DNA from: Pseudoalteromonas rubra
GTDB taxonomy: Bacteria; Pseudomonadota; Gammaproteobacteria; Enterobacterales; Alteromonadaceae
DNA length: 50,487 nt
Direction of reading: 5' to 3'
NCBI RefSeq assembly: GCF_005887095.1
Contig: NZ_PNCI01000052.1
Location: 1-50,487, forward strand
Shown here: positions 1-9,900 of the stretch, one piece after another
How positions within the stretch are numbered: position 1 is the stretch's first letter
Layout: each line of letters begins with the position of its first letter
The notes under the pieces: generated by a model
What the model saw: the letters and a program-made list of their open reading frames with translations, nothing else
Databases searched by the model: none
Told to the model about the DNA's origin: nothing
Program-made: the position numbers and the translations under genes

Positions 1-5
1 ATGAT

Positions 6-881
6 TTAGGAAACAACGCCTAGCCAGACCTGAGTTCCACTGTTCTTTACTATAAAGTCGCTCAGATCAATGCCCAGATCAGAAAGCTGCAAACTCAGCT
101 CAGGATCCAGCTGAGCCATGCCATGGTCTGACACAATGATAAGGTTGACGTCCTGCTCTACTTCGCGCTGTATGCGCCGCGCCAGCTGACCTATCAATTT
201 ATCCACCTTTTGCACCGCCTCATAAGTCTGTTGTGCATCAGGACCAAAGTCATGGCCCATGGTGTCGACGAGTGAAAAATATCCGGCAACAAAGCGAGGG
301 CGAGTCTGCTCTGGCAATTTCAGCCACTGAATAATTTGATCAATGCGCTGCTGATAATCACTGTGCTTTGAATAGTGGTAAAAATAGCTGGGAGTCATAC
401 CATTGAAGCGGGCATCGGATTCGGGCCAGAAATAGGTTGCCGCTTTTAACCCGTGCATTTGCGCCAAATTCCAAAGCGGGATCCCTTTTAACCAGGAGCT
501 GTCATCCTGACCATGCCCCATTTTGTAACACTGGTTACGGTCTTTGTCGCAAAAGTGGTTGCCCACAATACCATGATTGGACGGCAGCAAACCGGTTACA
601 ATAGACAGGTGATTGGGAAAAGTCTTGGTAGGATATACAGGCTCCAGATACTCGGCCCTCACTCCCTGCGCTGCCAAAGAAGCCAGATTCTTTGCATTAT
701 GCTTTTCAATGTAGTCCCAGCGAAAGCCATCCAGTGAGAATATCACCACACTTTGCTCAGATGCCTGACCAGGTGACGCCTTAACTGATGCTGCCTTAAC
801 AGGTAATGTAAAAGCAGTACTAAAAACCGTGGTAATAAAAATCAGCAAAGCCGATAGTACGCGAGTTGTCATCATGCCCAT
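6..881 (-). CDS. ENPP-type phosphodiesterase, C-terminally short
   Basis: Type I phosphodiesterase/nucleotide pyrophosphatase of the alkaline-phosphatase superfamily; known members hydrolyse nucleotide phosphodiester bonds in the periplasm or outside the cell. Seen: a signal peptide (about residues 1-31), metal Asp51 in SLDGFRWDY, nucleophile Thr87 in PTKTFPNH, Asp206/His210 in VDTMGHD, and Asp252/His253 in SDHG. The start is supported by AGGA six bases upstream. Oddity: bacterial homologues usually run to about 400 residues and supply one more metal-binding His near the C-terminus. This ORF stops at residue 291, just after GTQVWLG, and lacks that His. The stop lies 6 bases from the window edge, so a frameshift or nonsense truncation cannot be told from a genuinely short protein. 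Family assignment is firm; activity is doubtful. Confidence 0.85.
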   Translation of the reverse strand: MGMMTTRVLSALLIFITTVFSTAFTLPVKAASVKASPGQASEQSVVIFSLDGFRWDYIEKHNAKNLASLAAQGVRAEYLEPVYPTKTFPNHLSIVTGLLPSNHGIVGNHFCDKDRNQCYKMGHGQDDSSWLKGIPLWNLAQMHGLKAATYFWPESDARFNGMTPSYFYHYSKHSDYQQRIDQIIQWLKLPEQTRPRFVAGYFSLVDTMGHDFGPDAQQTYEAVQKVDKLIGQLARRIQREVEQDVNLIIVSDHGMAQLDPELSLQLSDLGIDLSDFIVKNSGTQVWLGVVS

Positions 882-1017
882 TTGTTCCTAAAACAATAAA
901 CCAACGGGCGCACTGTAAAACTAAAAGATGAATAAAATGAAGGACCTTTTGCCGAGACAGGGCATATTTTCGACTAATCACAGATTTTCAGGACGAGTCA
1001 CCCCGCCCCGTTTTCAG

Positions 1018-2058
1018 TTATCGTAGATGCTGAACCAGAGCCCACTGCTCACCTGTGCAACTCACTTCAGCCAGCGCACCATTGATCATCACCAGATTGG
1101 GCGCAATATGAGAAACATCCACCCCCGTCACAACCGGAATCGTCAAATCCCCTAACGCCATTTTGACCGCAGTATCTCCGTCAAACGCTTTTCCGGCACA
1201 CCCCGAAACAGCATTGCGACCGATAAGGATACCAGCGGCGTGTTCAAACGCACCGCGTAATTTGAGACTCTGTAAAGCCCGGTAATAGCCAGTTGGCGAC
1301 TGCTCGGCGTTTTCAAAATAAAAGATAAGCTTGTCATCCGGGTACCTGTCGAGCAGCCTTTGCGGATCAAAATACTCAGATCCAAACATCAGCATATGCG
1401 TGTCCAGGCAACCTCCCAACAAGCGCCCGCTAAACGACACTGAGCCATCAAGCTGTGCATCGTGATTTAATCGCTGCCAGCTACTTTGCTCCGTCAGATT
1501 AAAAACCGCTTCGCTGTCTTGCGCATAATTGCTGTAACCTTGTTCAAAAAAAGGCGCTGGATATTGCGTAAACGAACCGCCTGATGCCGTATGCAGGTGT
1601 TTAAACGTGTTGGCAGTCAAGGGATCCGACTGTGCCAGTGAAAGCTGCATCAGGTTAGTGCAATGACACGTAGCCCAGCCCAGCTTACTGGTAAATGCAC
1701 TCAGCACGGTGCTGATATCTGAAAACCCCATTAGCCATTTAGGCCGGGCATGTTGCAGTGCCTCCCAGTCGAGCAAGGGCAACACGTCCATGGCAATTTC
1801 ACCGCCCCAGGGGGCCATAATGGCATCAACCTGATCGTCCATTAAAAACCGCATAAGCTCGTCAGCGCGCTGAGCTACCGGTGCGCTGACATGCAGCTGG
1901 TCGTCCCTTAAACACTGACCTTCGAGCACCTTAAACCCACGTAGCACCAGGTCTTGTAACACTCTATCAAGGCGGGCGTGCAAAGGTGTTGGTACACCAC
2001 TGGAAAAGGCGGTTACAGCAATAGTACTGCCAGAGGTTAAGGGAGCGGGATAGTACAT
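1018..2058 (-). CDS. S66 family peptidase (MccF/LD-carboxypeptidase)
   Basis: Serine peptidase of family S66, which contains cytoplasmic LD-carboxypeptidases of murein recycling and MccF-type enzymes that cleave microcin C-like aminoacyl nucleotides. Seen: 346 residues, the normal family length; nucleophile Ser113 in the GFSDIS elbow; Glu249 in FYFENAEQSPTGYYR; His317 in VDVSHIAPN. These match the Ser-Glu-His triad. There is no signal peptide, which fits a cytosolic enzyme. The start has AAGGA seven bases upstream. It is divergent from the DUF5916 gene (169 bp between the chosen starts) and lies 136 bp downstream of the phosphodiesterase start on the same strand. The sequence alone does not separate the MccF subgroup from the LdcA subgroup; the WGGEIAMDVLPLLDW segment looks more like MccF. 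Confidence 0.9.
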   Translation of the reverse strand: MYYPAPLTSGSTIAVTAFSSGVPTPLHARLDRVLQDLVLRGFKVLEGQCLRDDQLHVSAPVAQRADELMRFLMDDQVDAIMAPWGGEIAMDVLPLLDWEALQHARPKWLMGFSDISTVLSAFTSKLGWATCHCTNLMQLSLAQSDPLTANTFKHLHTASGGSFTQYPAPFFEQGYSNYAQDSEAVFNLTEQSSWQRLNHDAQLDGSVSFSGRLLGGCLDTHMLMFGSEYFDPQRLLDRYPDDKLIFYFENAEQSPTGYYRALQSLKLRGAFEHAAGILIGRNAVSGCAGKAFDGDTAVKMALGDLTIPVVTGVDVSHIAPNLVMINGALAEVSCTGEQWALVQHLR

Positions 2059-2227
2059 AAGGCATCCTTTTTACATGCTAAAAATTTAAAACCATTTAAT
2101 TCATCACGTTAGGCATGTATTAATCACATAATTTCCTCACTTTGTCACCTCGTTTCGCGCCTTTCTCACGCTTTTTGTACTTGTTCAGACAACAATGAGC
2201 TCAGCTTTTTACGAAACGGATAAAACA

Positions 2228-4414
2228 ATGAATAAGTTGAACGCACTAAGCTTAACACTCTGTACTTTATATACGACCTGTGGCGCGGCCCAGCAATCGT
2301 CTGAGCACATTCGCCCCTGGCAACAATTTACACAAAGCGAAACGGCGATCCCCCGTCTAAACAATGCACCACTGATAGATGGTGAGCTTTCAACCGCTGA
2401 GTGGCAAAATGCGCGTGTGATCACGGAGTTTGTTGAATTCCGTCCAACCGTTGGCGGGACACCCAGGTATCCGATCACGGCATATGTTGCCTACGATGAG
2501 CAATACTTTTATGTTGCAGCAAAAATTACCCAACCCGCCAATACCATTATGGACAGAGTACTCACTCAGGGTGAGCGGATCTGGAATGAAGATTATTTTG
2601 GCCTCATCATAGACACCAACCATGACAAGTCAGACGGCTACCTGTTTCATGTTACTCCTTCTGGTGTGCGTGAAGACGGCCTGGTCAATGGTACCGAGTA
2701 TATCGCCGAGTGGAAAACGCTGTGGTACGCCAAGACTCAGCAACAGGATGACGGCTGGACCGTTGAAATTGCAATCCCCATGCAGTCTATGTCTTTTGAC
2801 CCGGATGCCAAAAACTGGGGGTTACAACTACGCCACAAACTATCCAGCCCCTATGTGCAATCTTTCTGGAATCTCAATAACCCCAACTCGTATGGCTGGC
2901 ATGCCTCACAAACTGCGCCGATCTCCGGGCTCAATAACTTAGATCAGGGTCTGGGGATCGAAGTCAAACCCGGCTTTGCATACAAAGAAACACAGACTGA
3001 GAGCCGCTTTGAGCCCTCACTGGATGCGACATACCGGTTTACTCCAAGTCTGACAGGTCAGCTCACACTCAATACAGATTTTTCGGGTACAGATGTCGAT
3101 GAAATTGAGATGAACATGACGCGGTTTGGCCAGTACTACAGTGAAAAACGCGATTTCTTCTTGCAGGATAGCCAGATTTTTCGCTTTGGTGGTATGGACG
3201 ATGACGATTACAACGGTATGCCCTTTTATTCGCGCCGTATTGGTCAGGGCCCGCAGTCAGGTGTGCTGGATGTAAACTGGGGGACCAAATTAACAGGCCG
3301 GATTGGCAATACAGACCTGGGCTTACTGAGCGTCAATCAGGAACGTGACGGCCATCTCGAGGAAACGACTCAGCTTAGTGTGGCCAGAGCCAAGCAACAT
3401 ATTGGCGAGCGCCACCAGCTGGGCGCTATATTCACCCATGGCAGTGCCGATGACAATCACAGTCAGGCACTGACAGGTATTGACTATCGCTTTGATGATT
3501 TACTATTTGGTGAAGAGCAATTTATCGCCAATGCCTTCTATCAGTCTGTTGACGTCCCCAATGAAACAGCCGACAGCGATGGCAAATCCTATGGCCTGGC
3601 ATTGAAACTGCCCAATGATAAGTTTTACCTGGATACCAAGTATCGTTATATCGGCAAAGACTTTAATCCGGCGATGGGCTTTGTGAACCGAACCGACCTT
3701 AAATACTATCACCTCACCAGTCACTATCGGGTTCGCCCACAATCAGGCTGGCTGGGAGACAATCTCAACCTCTATCAGGTCAGAACCTATTACAAACGCT
3801 GGGAAAATACCGAAGGTGAGAAGAAAGGTCAGCAACTGTTCGTGCAACCTTTAGTCATACAAACTAAGTCTCACGATTATTTCTCCATCAGTTACGATAT
3901 GTACAACAAAGTGCTCAGAAACCCCTTTGAGTTTCGCGACAACATTCAGTTTGCCGAGGGAGAATATGATTACAATCAATGGAACATTTATTATGAAACA
4001 GCCAGTGACCGGCCCGTTTTTGTTAGTGGCCGACTCGTCAAAGGGGAGTTTTTTGACGCTGATCTGGAGCGCTTTAGCCTGACTATTAATACCCGCCCCA
4101 ACAAGCATTTGTACGTGCAACTTGGCCGTCATATGTACTATTACGAGCGCGCCGGCGAAAAGAGCAACATGTACAACACCCGACTAAAAGTGAACATTGC
4201 CTTTAACAGCGAGTGGTCATGGAACTCTCTGTTGCAACACAACACCCAATCCGACAGCTTCTCGCTCTTTAGTCGGTTGCGTTACGAGCCTGCACCGGAT
4301 GAGCTTTACCAGCTAAGTATCAACAAGGGATATGATCTTGAGGACGGCTGGCACGATAAAAAAAGCGTTTTTTCCGAAACAGCCATCAAACTAAATTACA
4401 CCTATCGCTGGTGA
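2228..4414 (+). CDS. Secreted CBM9-like / DUF5916 barrel protein
   Basis: Seen: 728 residues with an N-terminal signal peptide (MNKLNALSLTLCTLYTTCGA), then a carbohydrate-binding family 9-like beta-sandwich at about residues 45-230 (the AEWQNARVI start, YVAYDEQYFYVAAK, NEDYFGLIIDTN, WTVEIAIP). A long C-terminal region of alternating aromatic beta-strands ends in TYRW, typical of an outer-membrane barrel (DUF5916). Known: such proteins sit in the outer membrane of marine bacteria and often accompany peptidases or polysaccharide systems; their substrate is unknown. The start at 2228 was preferred over the in-frame ATG at 2195 because the signal peptide begins there and a GGAT lies just upstream. 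It is convergent with the regulator at 4464, with a hairpin between them. Function beyond outer-membrane binding is inferred. Confidence 0.85.
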   Translation: MNKLNALSLTLCTLYTTCGAAQQSSEHIRPWQQFTQSETAIPRLNNAPLIDGELSTAEWQNARVITEFVEFRPTVGGTPRYPITAYVAYDEQYFYVAAKITQPANTIMDRVLTQGERIWNEDYFGLIIDTNHDKSDGYLFHVTPSGVREDGLVNGTEYIAEWKTLWYAKTQQQDDGWTVEIAIPMQSMSFDPDAKNWGLQLRHKLSSPYVQSFWNLNNPNSYGWHASQTAPISGLNNLDQGLGIEVKPGFAYKETQTESRFEPSLDATYRFTPSLTGQLTLNTDFSGTDVDEIEMNMTRFGQYYSEKRDFFLQDSQIFRFGGMDDDDYNGMPFYSRRIGQGPQSGVLDVNWGTKLTGRIGNTDLGLLSVNQERDGHLEETTQLSVARAKQHIGERHQLGAIFTHGSADDNHSQALTGIDYRFDDLLFGEEQFIANAFYQSVDVPNETADSDGKSYGLALKLPNDKFYLDTKYRYIGKDFNPAMGFVNRTDLKYYHLTSHYRVRPQSGWLGDNLNLYQVRTYYKRWENTEGEKKGQQLFVQPLVIQTKSHDYFSISYDMYNKVLRNPFEFRDNIQFAEGEYDYNQWNIYYETASDRPVFVSGRLVKGEFFDADLERFSLTINTRPNKHLYVQLGRHMYYYERAGEKSNMYNTRLKVNIAFNSEWSWNSLLQHNTQSDSFSLFSRLRYEPAPDELYQLSINKGYDLEDGWHDKKSVFSETAIKLNYTYRW

Positions 4415-4430
4415 TCTGGCCCTTAGCTAC

Positions 4431-4457
4431 GAGCGTTGTCAGTTAGCTGCAACGCTC
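4431..4457. terminator. Hairpin between convergent genes
   Basis: GAGCGTTG (4431-4438) pairs with CAACGCTC (4450-4457), and CAG/CTG extends the stem past a one-base bulge to an 11-bp stem with loop TTAG. There is no clear T-run on either side, so it may work as a bidirectional transcription barrier or mRNA 3' stabiliser rather than a classical Rho-independent terminator. Confidence 0.55.
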
Positions 4458-4463
4458 ATACCA

Positions 4464-6512
4464 TTACCTGGCAACGGTTTGATAGACATCACTTCTGAAA
4501 GCGGCTTTTCGGCCATAAATCACCTGCGCATCATGCACATCAAACCCCATATATGCGCCAATATCTTGCCTGGATAAAGGGTGTAAGCCTTCGTCGGTGA
4601 TCTTGTACCTGGCCAGCTCATGCCACTCTTTGGTCATCAGGTAAACCACTCCCTGTTCCAATTCCAGATTCGAAAAAGGCTCCAGCTGACCGACTTTTTC
4701 GCCCTGAGCCTGCTCCAGACCATTCAAGATACTGGCGAAAGGAAAGCGATACAGTTCATAGTCCATGTTGGTCAGATAAACATAGTCAGGCATTGCGGGA
4801 TCGGTCATCGCTGACATCCAGCCATGTGGCAGTTGTGCAACCTGTTGCATCTGCCGGTTATATATCTGCACACGCTTAAGTTCGTTTTGCTTTACCGACA
4901 AGGCAAACAAACTATTGCTCAACCAGCTCTGACGGTAAATGTAACCATCAAAAAACAACGTATTGCCTTGCTGCGCTTCGTTGGTTGGGATCAGCCACAT
5001 TGCATGGTTGTCGTGATTGATTAGTAGCAACTCATCATCTGGTGACAGCGTCATATCCCTGAGGCGTACATGATCAGGCAACCTGGGAAGCGGCCTGGCC
5101 TGCTCTTGTGGACGCTGATAATACACCTGGGAGCTGCCTGAGCGATCAGAAATGAAATAGACGCCACTTTCGGTATGCGCCAGACGAGGTGAACGGTCAA
5201 GTCCGTTGCTGTTGTCCAGCATAAAGCCGGTTTCCAACCACTGTAGCTCGATGTCTTTATCATAAGTGGTGAAGATATAGTCCACGCCATTACTATGACG
5301 CGCAATATTACAACAAATCTTGTCACTGAGGCTGCTCAGCAAAGTCTCACGCTTATCATCGAACGACTGATGAAACATCTGAGTACGAGGATTGGAAGAT
5401 GAAAATACAATGCCCTTGTAAGCGTGGTCCCAAATTGCCCCATGCATCAAACCGGTACGAGAGAGCTGCAAAACCTGCTTGTTTGAAACAGGGTCATAGG
5501 TAATAACCCGGCTGTTTCCATCATTAGTATGTGCGGTCAGTAACAGTGTATGTGTGTCGGAGTGAGCATCCAAATACACAAGACGCCAGGATGATTCTAG
5601 TTTGACCGGCAATTTGCTAATCTCGCCCGAGAAGCTCAGTGTGTATAAATCGTTTTTGTGCTCAAAACGACGTTCATGCGCCAGCGCATATATGCGGTCT
5701 TCGGCCGCAGCATAAATACTGTCGTGATAAATCAGCTCACAGTTGTATAGTGCCTCTGTGGGTGCCTTAAGTTGCTGTGTTGTCAGGTCAAGTCGAGCTT
5801 TAAACCAACCACATTGTTCTTTGTAATACCCTTTAAAAATCAAAAACTCACCCTGACTGCCCAATAGCTGTTGGAGGTGGTAATCTGGTGTTTCAACAAT
5901 CTGAGGCAAGGCATCATTTTGCGCACCATAATTTGCAACCCACAAACTACGTCTCTGCTCTGCGGTGATATTTAAGAATGCAAGGTGTTCGTGCTCTGAC
6001 AAGACAACGGGGAACATTTTACCGCCACTAACCCGGCTCATTGCCTGACTTTCTCCGTACTGCCATGAAGGTTCACCGCCATAATGCCAAATCAAACCTG
6101 CCAGCAAGCCAACAAGTAATACCACACTAGACATAAGAAACCGGCTTAAGGAAGGTTTTTGCTCTGATTGCTGTGAGGAAGAAACTCTGGGATTTTCTAC
6201 CCCCACCTCGATTGGCGCAATAAAGCGATAACCTTGTTTGGGGACGGTTTGTATATATTGGGGCAGCTTAGGGTCATCACAAAACGCTTTTCTCAGGTTA
6301 GCGACCAGCTTATTGATGGCGTTATCGGTGACAATAGATCCCTGCCAAATCACACTCTGTAGTTCGTCACGTCCAATAATACGATTGGGGTTATCGATGA
6401 AAAATTGCAGTAGCGAAAGCTGTCTTGGGTCCAGTGTGACGCTGTGATCACCGTTAATGAGTTCGTTAGTTTGGTGATAGAGGCGAAACTCGCCAATTTG
6501 AATAAAATCCAT
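4464..6512 (-). CDS. CadC/ToxR-like membrane winged-helix regulator
   Basis: Seen: an OmpR/PhoB-type winged-helix DNA-binding domain at residues 1-100 (IGEFRLYHQTNELI, LDPRQLSLLQFFIDNP, IGRDELQSVIWQG, VANLRKAF, IQTVPKQGYRFI), a linker, one membrane segment at about 124-143, then about 540 periplasmic residues with repeated strand patterns resembling TolB/PD40 beta-propeller blades (for example FISDRSGSSQVYYQ, LSPDDELLLINHD). Known: CadC/ToxR-type proteins sense periplasmic signals and activate transcription from the membrane. Start: ATG at 6512 follows GAGAAG and begins directly with the winged-helix domain; in-frame starts at 6530 and 6554 add only non-conserved residues. It is convergent with the DUF5916 gene and divergent from the large lipoprotein gene, either of which could be a target (inference). 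Confidence 0.87.
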   Translation of the reverse strand: MDFIQIGEFRLYHQTNELINGDHSVTLDPRQLSLLQFFIDNPNRIIGRDELQSVIWQGSIVTDNAINKLVANLRKAFCDDPKLPQYIQTVPKQGYRFIAPIEVGVENPRVSSSQQSEQKPSLSRFLMSSVVLLVGLLAGLIWHYGGEPSWQYGESQAMSRVSGGKMFPVVLSEHEHLAFLNITAEQRRSLWVANYGAQNDALPQIVETPDYHLQQLLGSQGEFLIFKGYYKEQCGWFKARLDLTTQQLKAPTEALYNCELIYHDSIYAAAEDRIYALAHERRFEHKNDLYTLSFSGEISKLPVKLESSWRLVYLDAHSDTHTLLLTAHTNDGNSRVITYDPVSNKQVLQLSRTGLMHGAIWDHAYKGIVFSSSNPRTQMFHQSFDDKRETLLSSLSDKICCNIARHSNGVDYIFTTYDKDIELQWLETGFMLDNSNGLDRSPRLAHTESGVYFISDRSGSSQVYYQRPQEQARPLPRLPDHVRLRDMTLSPDDELLLINHDNHAMWLIPTNEAQQGNTLFFDGYIYRQSWLSNSLFALSVKQNELKRVQIYNRQMQQVAQLPHGWMSAMTDPAMPDYVYLTNMDYELYRFPFASILNGLEQAQGEKVGQLEPFSNLELEQGVVYLMTKEWHELARYKITDEGLHPLSRQDIGAYMGFDVHDAQVIYGRKAAFRSDVYQTVAR

Positions 6513-6935
6513 GGACTTCTCGTCAATCATGCCTCTTGTTGCTCTACTCACCATGAATAGAGCGCGTATTGGGCAATGGGCTACTTATTATTCTTCTGTT
6601 CTGTTATTGCTTCACGACAGTGTGTTGTACCTTACACTTTTTTATACTCACTTAGAGATGAGCCCGAGCGAAACAATGCATCCCTAGTCTATAATCATCT
6701 CAATGCATTGCAACCCACCCGTAAAATATCAATACAAAAATCTGCCAGAGCCAGGGAATAAGCAGGTGACATCCTGCCTGCCATAAGAAAACAGGCGTGA
6801 TACTCCCTCTTGTTGATGGCCAAGAATTGTACAGATTTTAAATTCACTTTTGCCGCTTATAAACTATGCTTACCCTGCTCACAAAACAACCAAAGGAAGT
6901 GCGAGTTTATTTCGCTAAACAGAACAGGTGTGTTT
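6513..6935. other. Intergenic region between divergent genes
   Basis: This stretch of about 420 bp separates the divergent regulator and lipoprotein genes and must hold both promoters, but no confident -35/-10 pair can be named. In-frame ATG extensions of both neighbours into it lack conserved sequence. Two small overlapping inverted repeats lie at 6762-6777 (GCAGG/CCTGC) and 6776-6797 (GCCTG/CAGGC). They share bases and so would be mutually exclusive if transcribed. Confidence 0.4.
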
Positions 6936-9900
6936 ATGAAAAGTTTAAAATTGTTGCTGGCAGTCTTTTGCCTGACAGCCCTCATAGCCGGGTGTGGGGG
7001 GTCATCAGACAGTGGCCCATCTCCCAGCCCAAATCCAAACCCGAACCCTAATCCAACAACTAATCAAGCTCCGTCAGTCAGCATTACTGGCGATAGTGAA
7101 GCACTGGAACAAACCGCCGTTTCGCTCAAGGCCAATGCCACAGACAGTGACGGCGACATTGCCAGCTATAGTTGGAGTATCACTTCCGGACCGACAGCTA
7201 CACTGAATAACAGCACCACCAGTGATGTCAGTTTTACAGCCCCAGAAGTCACACAAGACACTCCTATGGTGCTTTCCGTTACCGTCACCGATAACGACGG
7301 CGCTACGGCTACTACGACAAAAAACTTTACAGTAAAGCGTTTAGTCAGATCGGTTACGCTAACCGGTGTAGTGACCGATGCTCCGATTGCAAACGCCGCT
7401 TTAACGGTTTACGTGGGTGACGAATCCTTCCCGACAACTGCGGGTAATGATGGTACTTATACCATCCAGTTAGATGTTGACGATTCAGCCGTAAACAGAC
7501 TCATTCGTATCAAAGCCAATGGTGGACCAGATCAAGAGAATGTCGAATTTTACTCTCAACTGGAAAGCTTCGAGTCGGTCACTGAGCAGGCAGGGGGCGA
7601 CGGGGTCGTCAATAGCACCGAGAACTTCGGGGTTAACATTACCAATGTCACAACTGCTGAATATGCTCTGGTCACAAACGCTGTCGGCGGTATTCCACAA
7701 ACGACCAGCGAGTTAAACAATGCACTGGTTGGCGTTGATGCCAATGAAAAACTCACCCTGTCAGCATTGATCAAATTGGTTATCGACGGCAGTGGTGATA
7801 AGAAGTTTTCACTTCCCCAGGGCGTAAGCAACACATTTCAACTGGTTTCCAGCCAAGCTGCCACCACCGAGCTGACCAACACCATCAACGACGACGACCC
7901 AACACTGATTGACAAGACCAAAGAAGAAATCAAAAACGACGATAAGCTGGTAGATAATGGCGAAGGCTCTATTGCGGGCTCCTATTTTATTGGCTCAACG
8001 CGATACTTCCGCAGTCACTTCACAGAACTGACATTGAATGAAGATGGAACCGGGACTTTCACCGATCATACTACTGGGACTATTACCTGGAGCCAAGCCA
8101 CGAATGGCGCAGTCAGTATCGTGTTTGGTGATGGTATCTTCTCGCCAAGACACAGCTGTAAAAATTCCGAAGGCATGAACTTCAGCTGTTACTCACGTTA
8201 TAAAACCGCCTCCTTTAGCATTTATGATGACAATAGCTTTGCCAAAGCCATCAGCTTGACGGCGGTACGAGACGAAATTAAAGCCGATGATGATACCGTA
8301 CTTAATGCTGATGTCAGTGATACAGAAGATTTCACTCTGGTTGTGCGCGGCAATACCATTAGCCCCACAACAGCCCAAATGCAGGGGGTTTGGCACTTTG
8401 ACCAAATGTACTACCTGATGGGCGGTGAAACTGGTAACGAATACTATCAACCGCAAACCAGTCAAATGATGTTTAATCAGGATGGAAGCGGTAAATCCAC
8501 GCTACCCGATGGTACTGAACGAGATTTCAGCTGGCAGATCAGTGACAATAACCTGGTTGTGATGCTCGCCAAGACGGACACTATGGAGGCGCAAACGCTG
8601 ACCTACTGGCTGTTGAAGTCGCTGCAAAACGGCTTTCAGTTCTGGGCAATTACAAACGATGCGGTAGCAACCACGCCGGATAAAATGGCCTCCATGACAC
8701 ATCGCCGCCGCACCGGGATTATGATGCCCGAGCAAGAGATAACGTTAAACGACTCTATGGTATTAGGTAGGCTGACAAGCTATTTTGGCGCAAATTTACT
8801 TCAAGATAGGTTCTTTTTCGACAATTATATCAACGGTACCAGCTTTAATGGCCTTGTTGATCAAACGAGCGTTTGGGAATTAGATGGACGTAGACTATCT
8901 ATCAACAACTATTACGACTCAATGGCAAACAAATTCGTTTACCAATGCCCTGAAGGGGCTGACCCGCAAGTGTGCCGACTCAATAGCAGTAACATTTATG
9001 ATGTCATAGCAATAGATGGAGACAGCTGGTACATACGAAACCAGTTGACCATTATCAATAGCTCAGATCCGGGTAGCACCTACCTACTCAAATACGCTAA
9101 GTCCAACTCAGTACTAACCTCATTTGAATATGCCTGGTTGCAATACCGCCAATTTATTTTACTTAACTCTAACTCAGAAATTGAATACAAGTATTATATC
9201 CATGAGACAAATGACATGGATATGACCAAGCGTGTTATTCGTGATGATAACTTCAGTGAAGTTGGTACTTTTTCCGTTAAAAGTGGCAAACTACATTCAG
9301 ATATATCCGGCTCTGTCACTGTAAGTGACCTGAAAGGCTTTGACCGTGACTATATTAAAGTCTGTAATTACCCACTGGACACCAACTGCGACCAAGGTGA
9401 AGAATCGACTTACTACCTCAACAGTCAGGCTGCAAACAAGGCCAGCATGATAACACCACCCGTGCCGACTTATTCGACTGATATGCTCACCGGTGCCTGG
9501 TACGACCCTAACGAGCCAGACTTTGTCGTGGTGATCCGGGATGGAAAATGGGTGCATATGGAGTTGAAATCGGATGATGCACCTGACGCAACGGCGGGTC
9601 TGGAAGTAGGCTATGCCAACTGGGATGAAAGCACCGGCGAGTTTACAGTCGATATGGTATTTGACGCCAATGGCTCGTATGGCTTTGACTCTAAGCTCAA
9701 GCACATCATAACGATTGACGGCAATACCCTGACGATAGATGTTGAAGGCGAGCCTTCTTTTACCTTGACTCGCCTTGCTGATGCAAATAACCCCTTAGTA
9801 GGTGCGTTTGTTGAGTATCCACTCAATCAAGGTCGGATCTGGATCACCGCATTCATGCCTGGTAACAAGTTTTTTGAAGCCGACTTTGAAAGTGAAGACC

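Noticed and set aside
9297..9704. Minus-strand ORF of 135 codons inside the lipoprotein gene, and similar shadows at 25281-25676 and 20126-20554
   Set aside because: Each lies wholly within a well-supported gene on the other strand, lacks a ribosome site and shows no recognisable domain.
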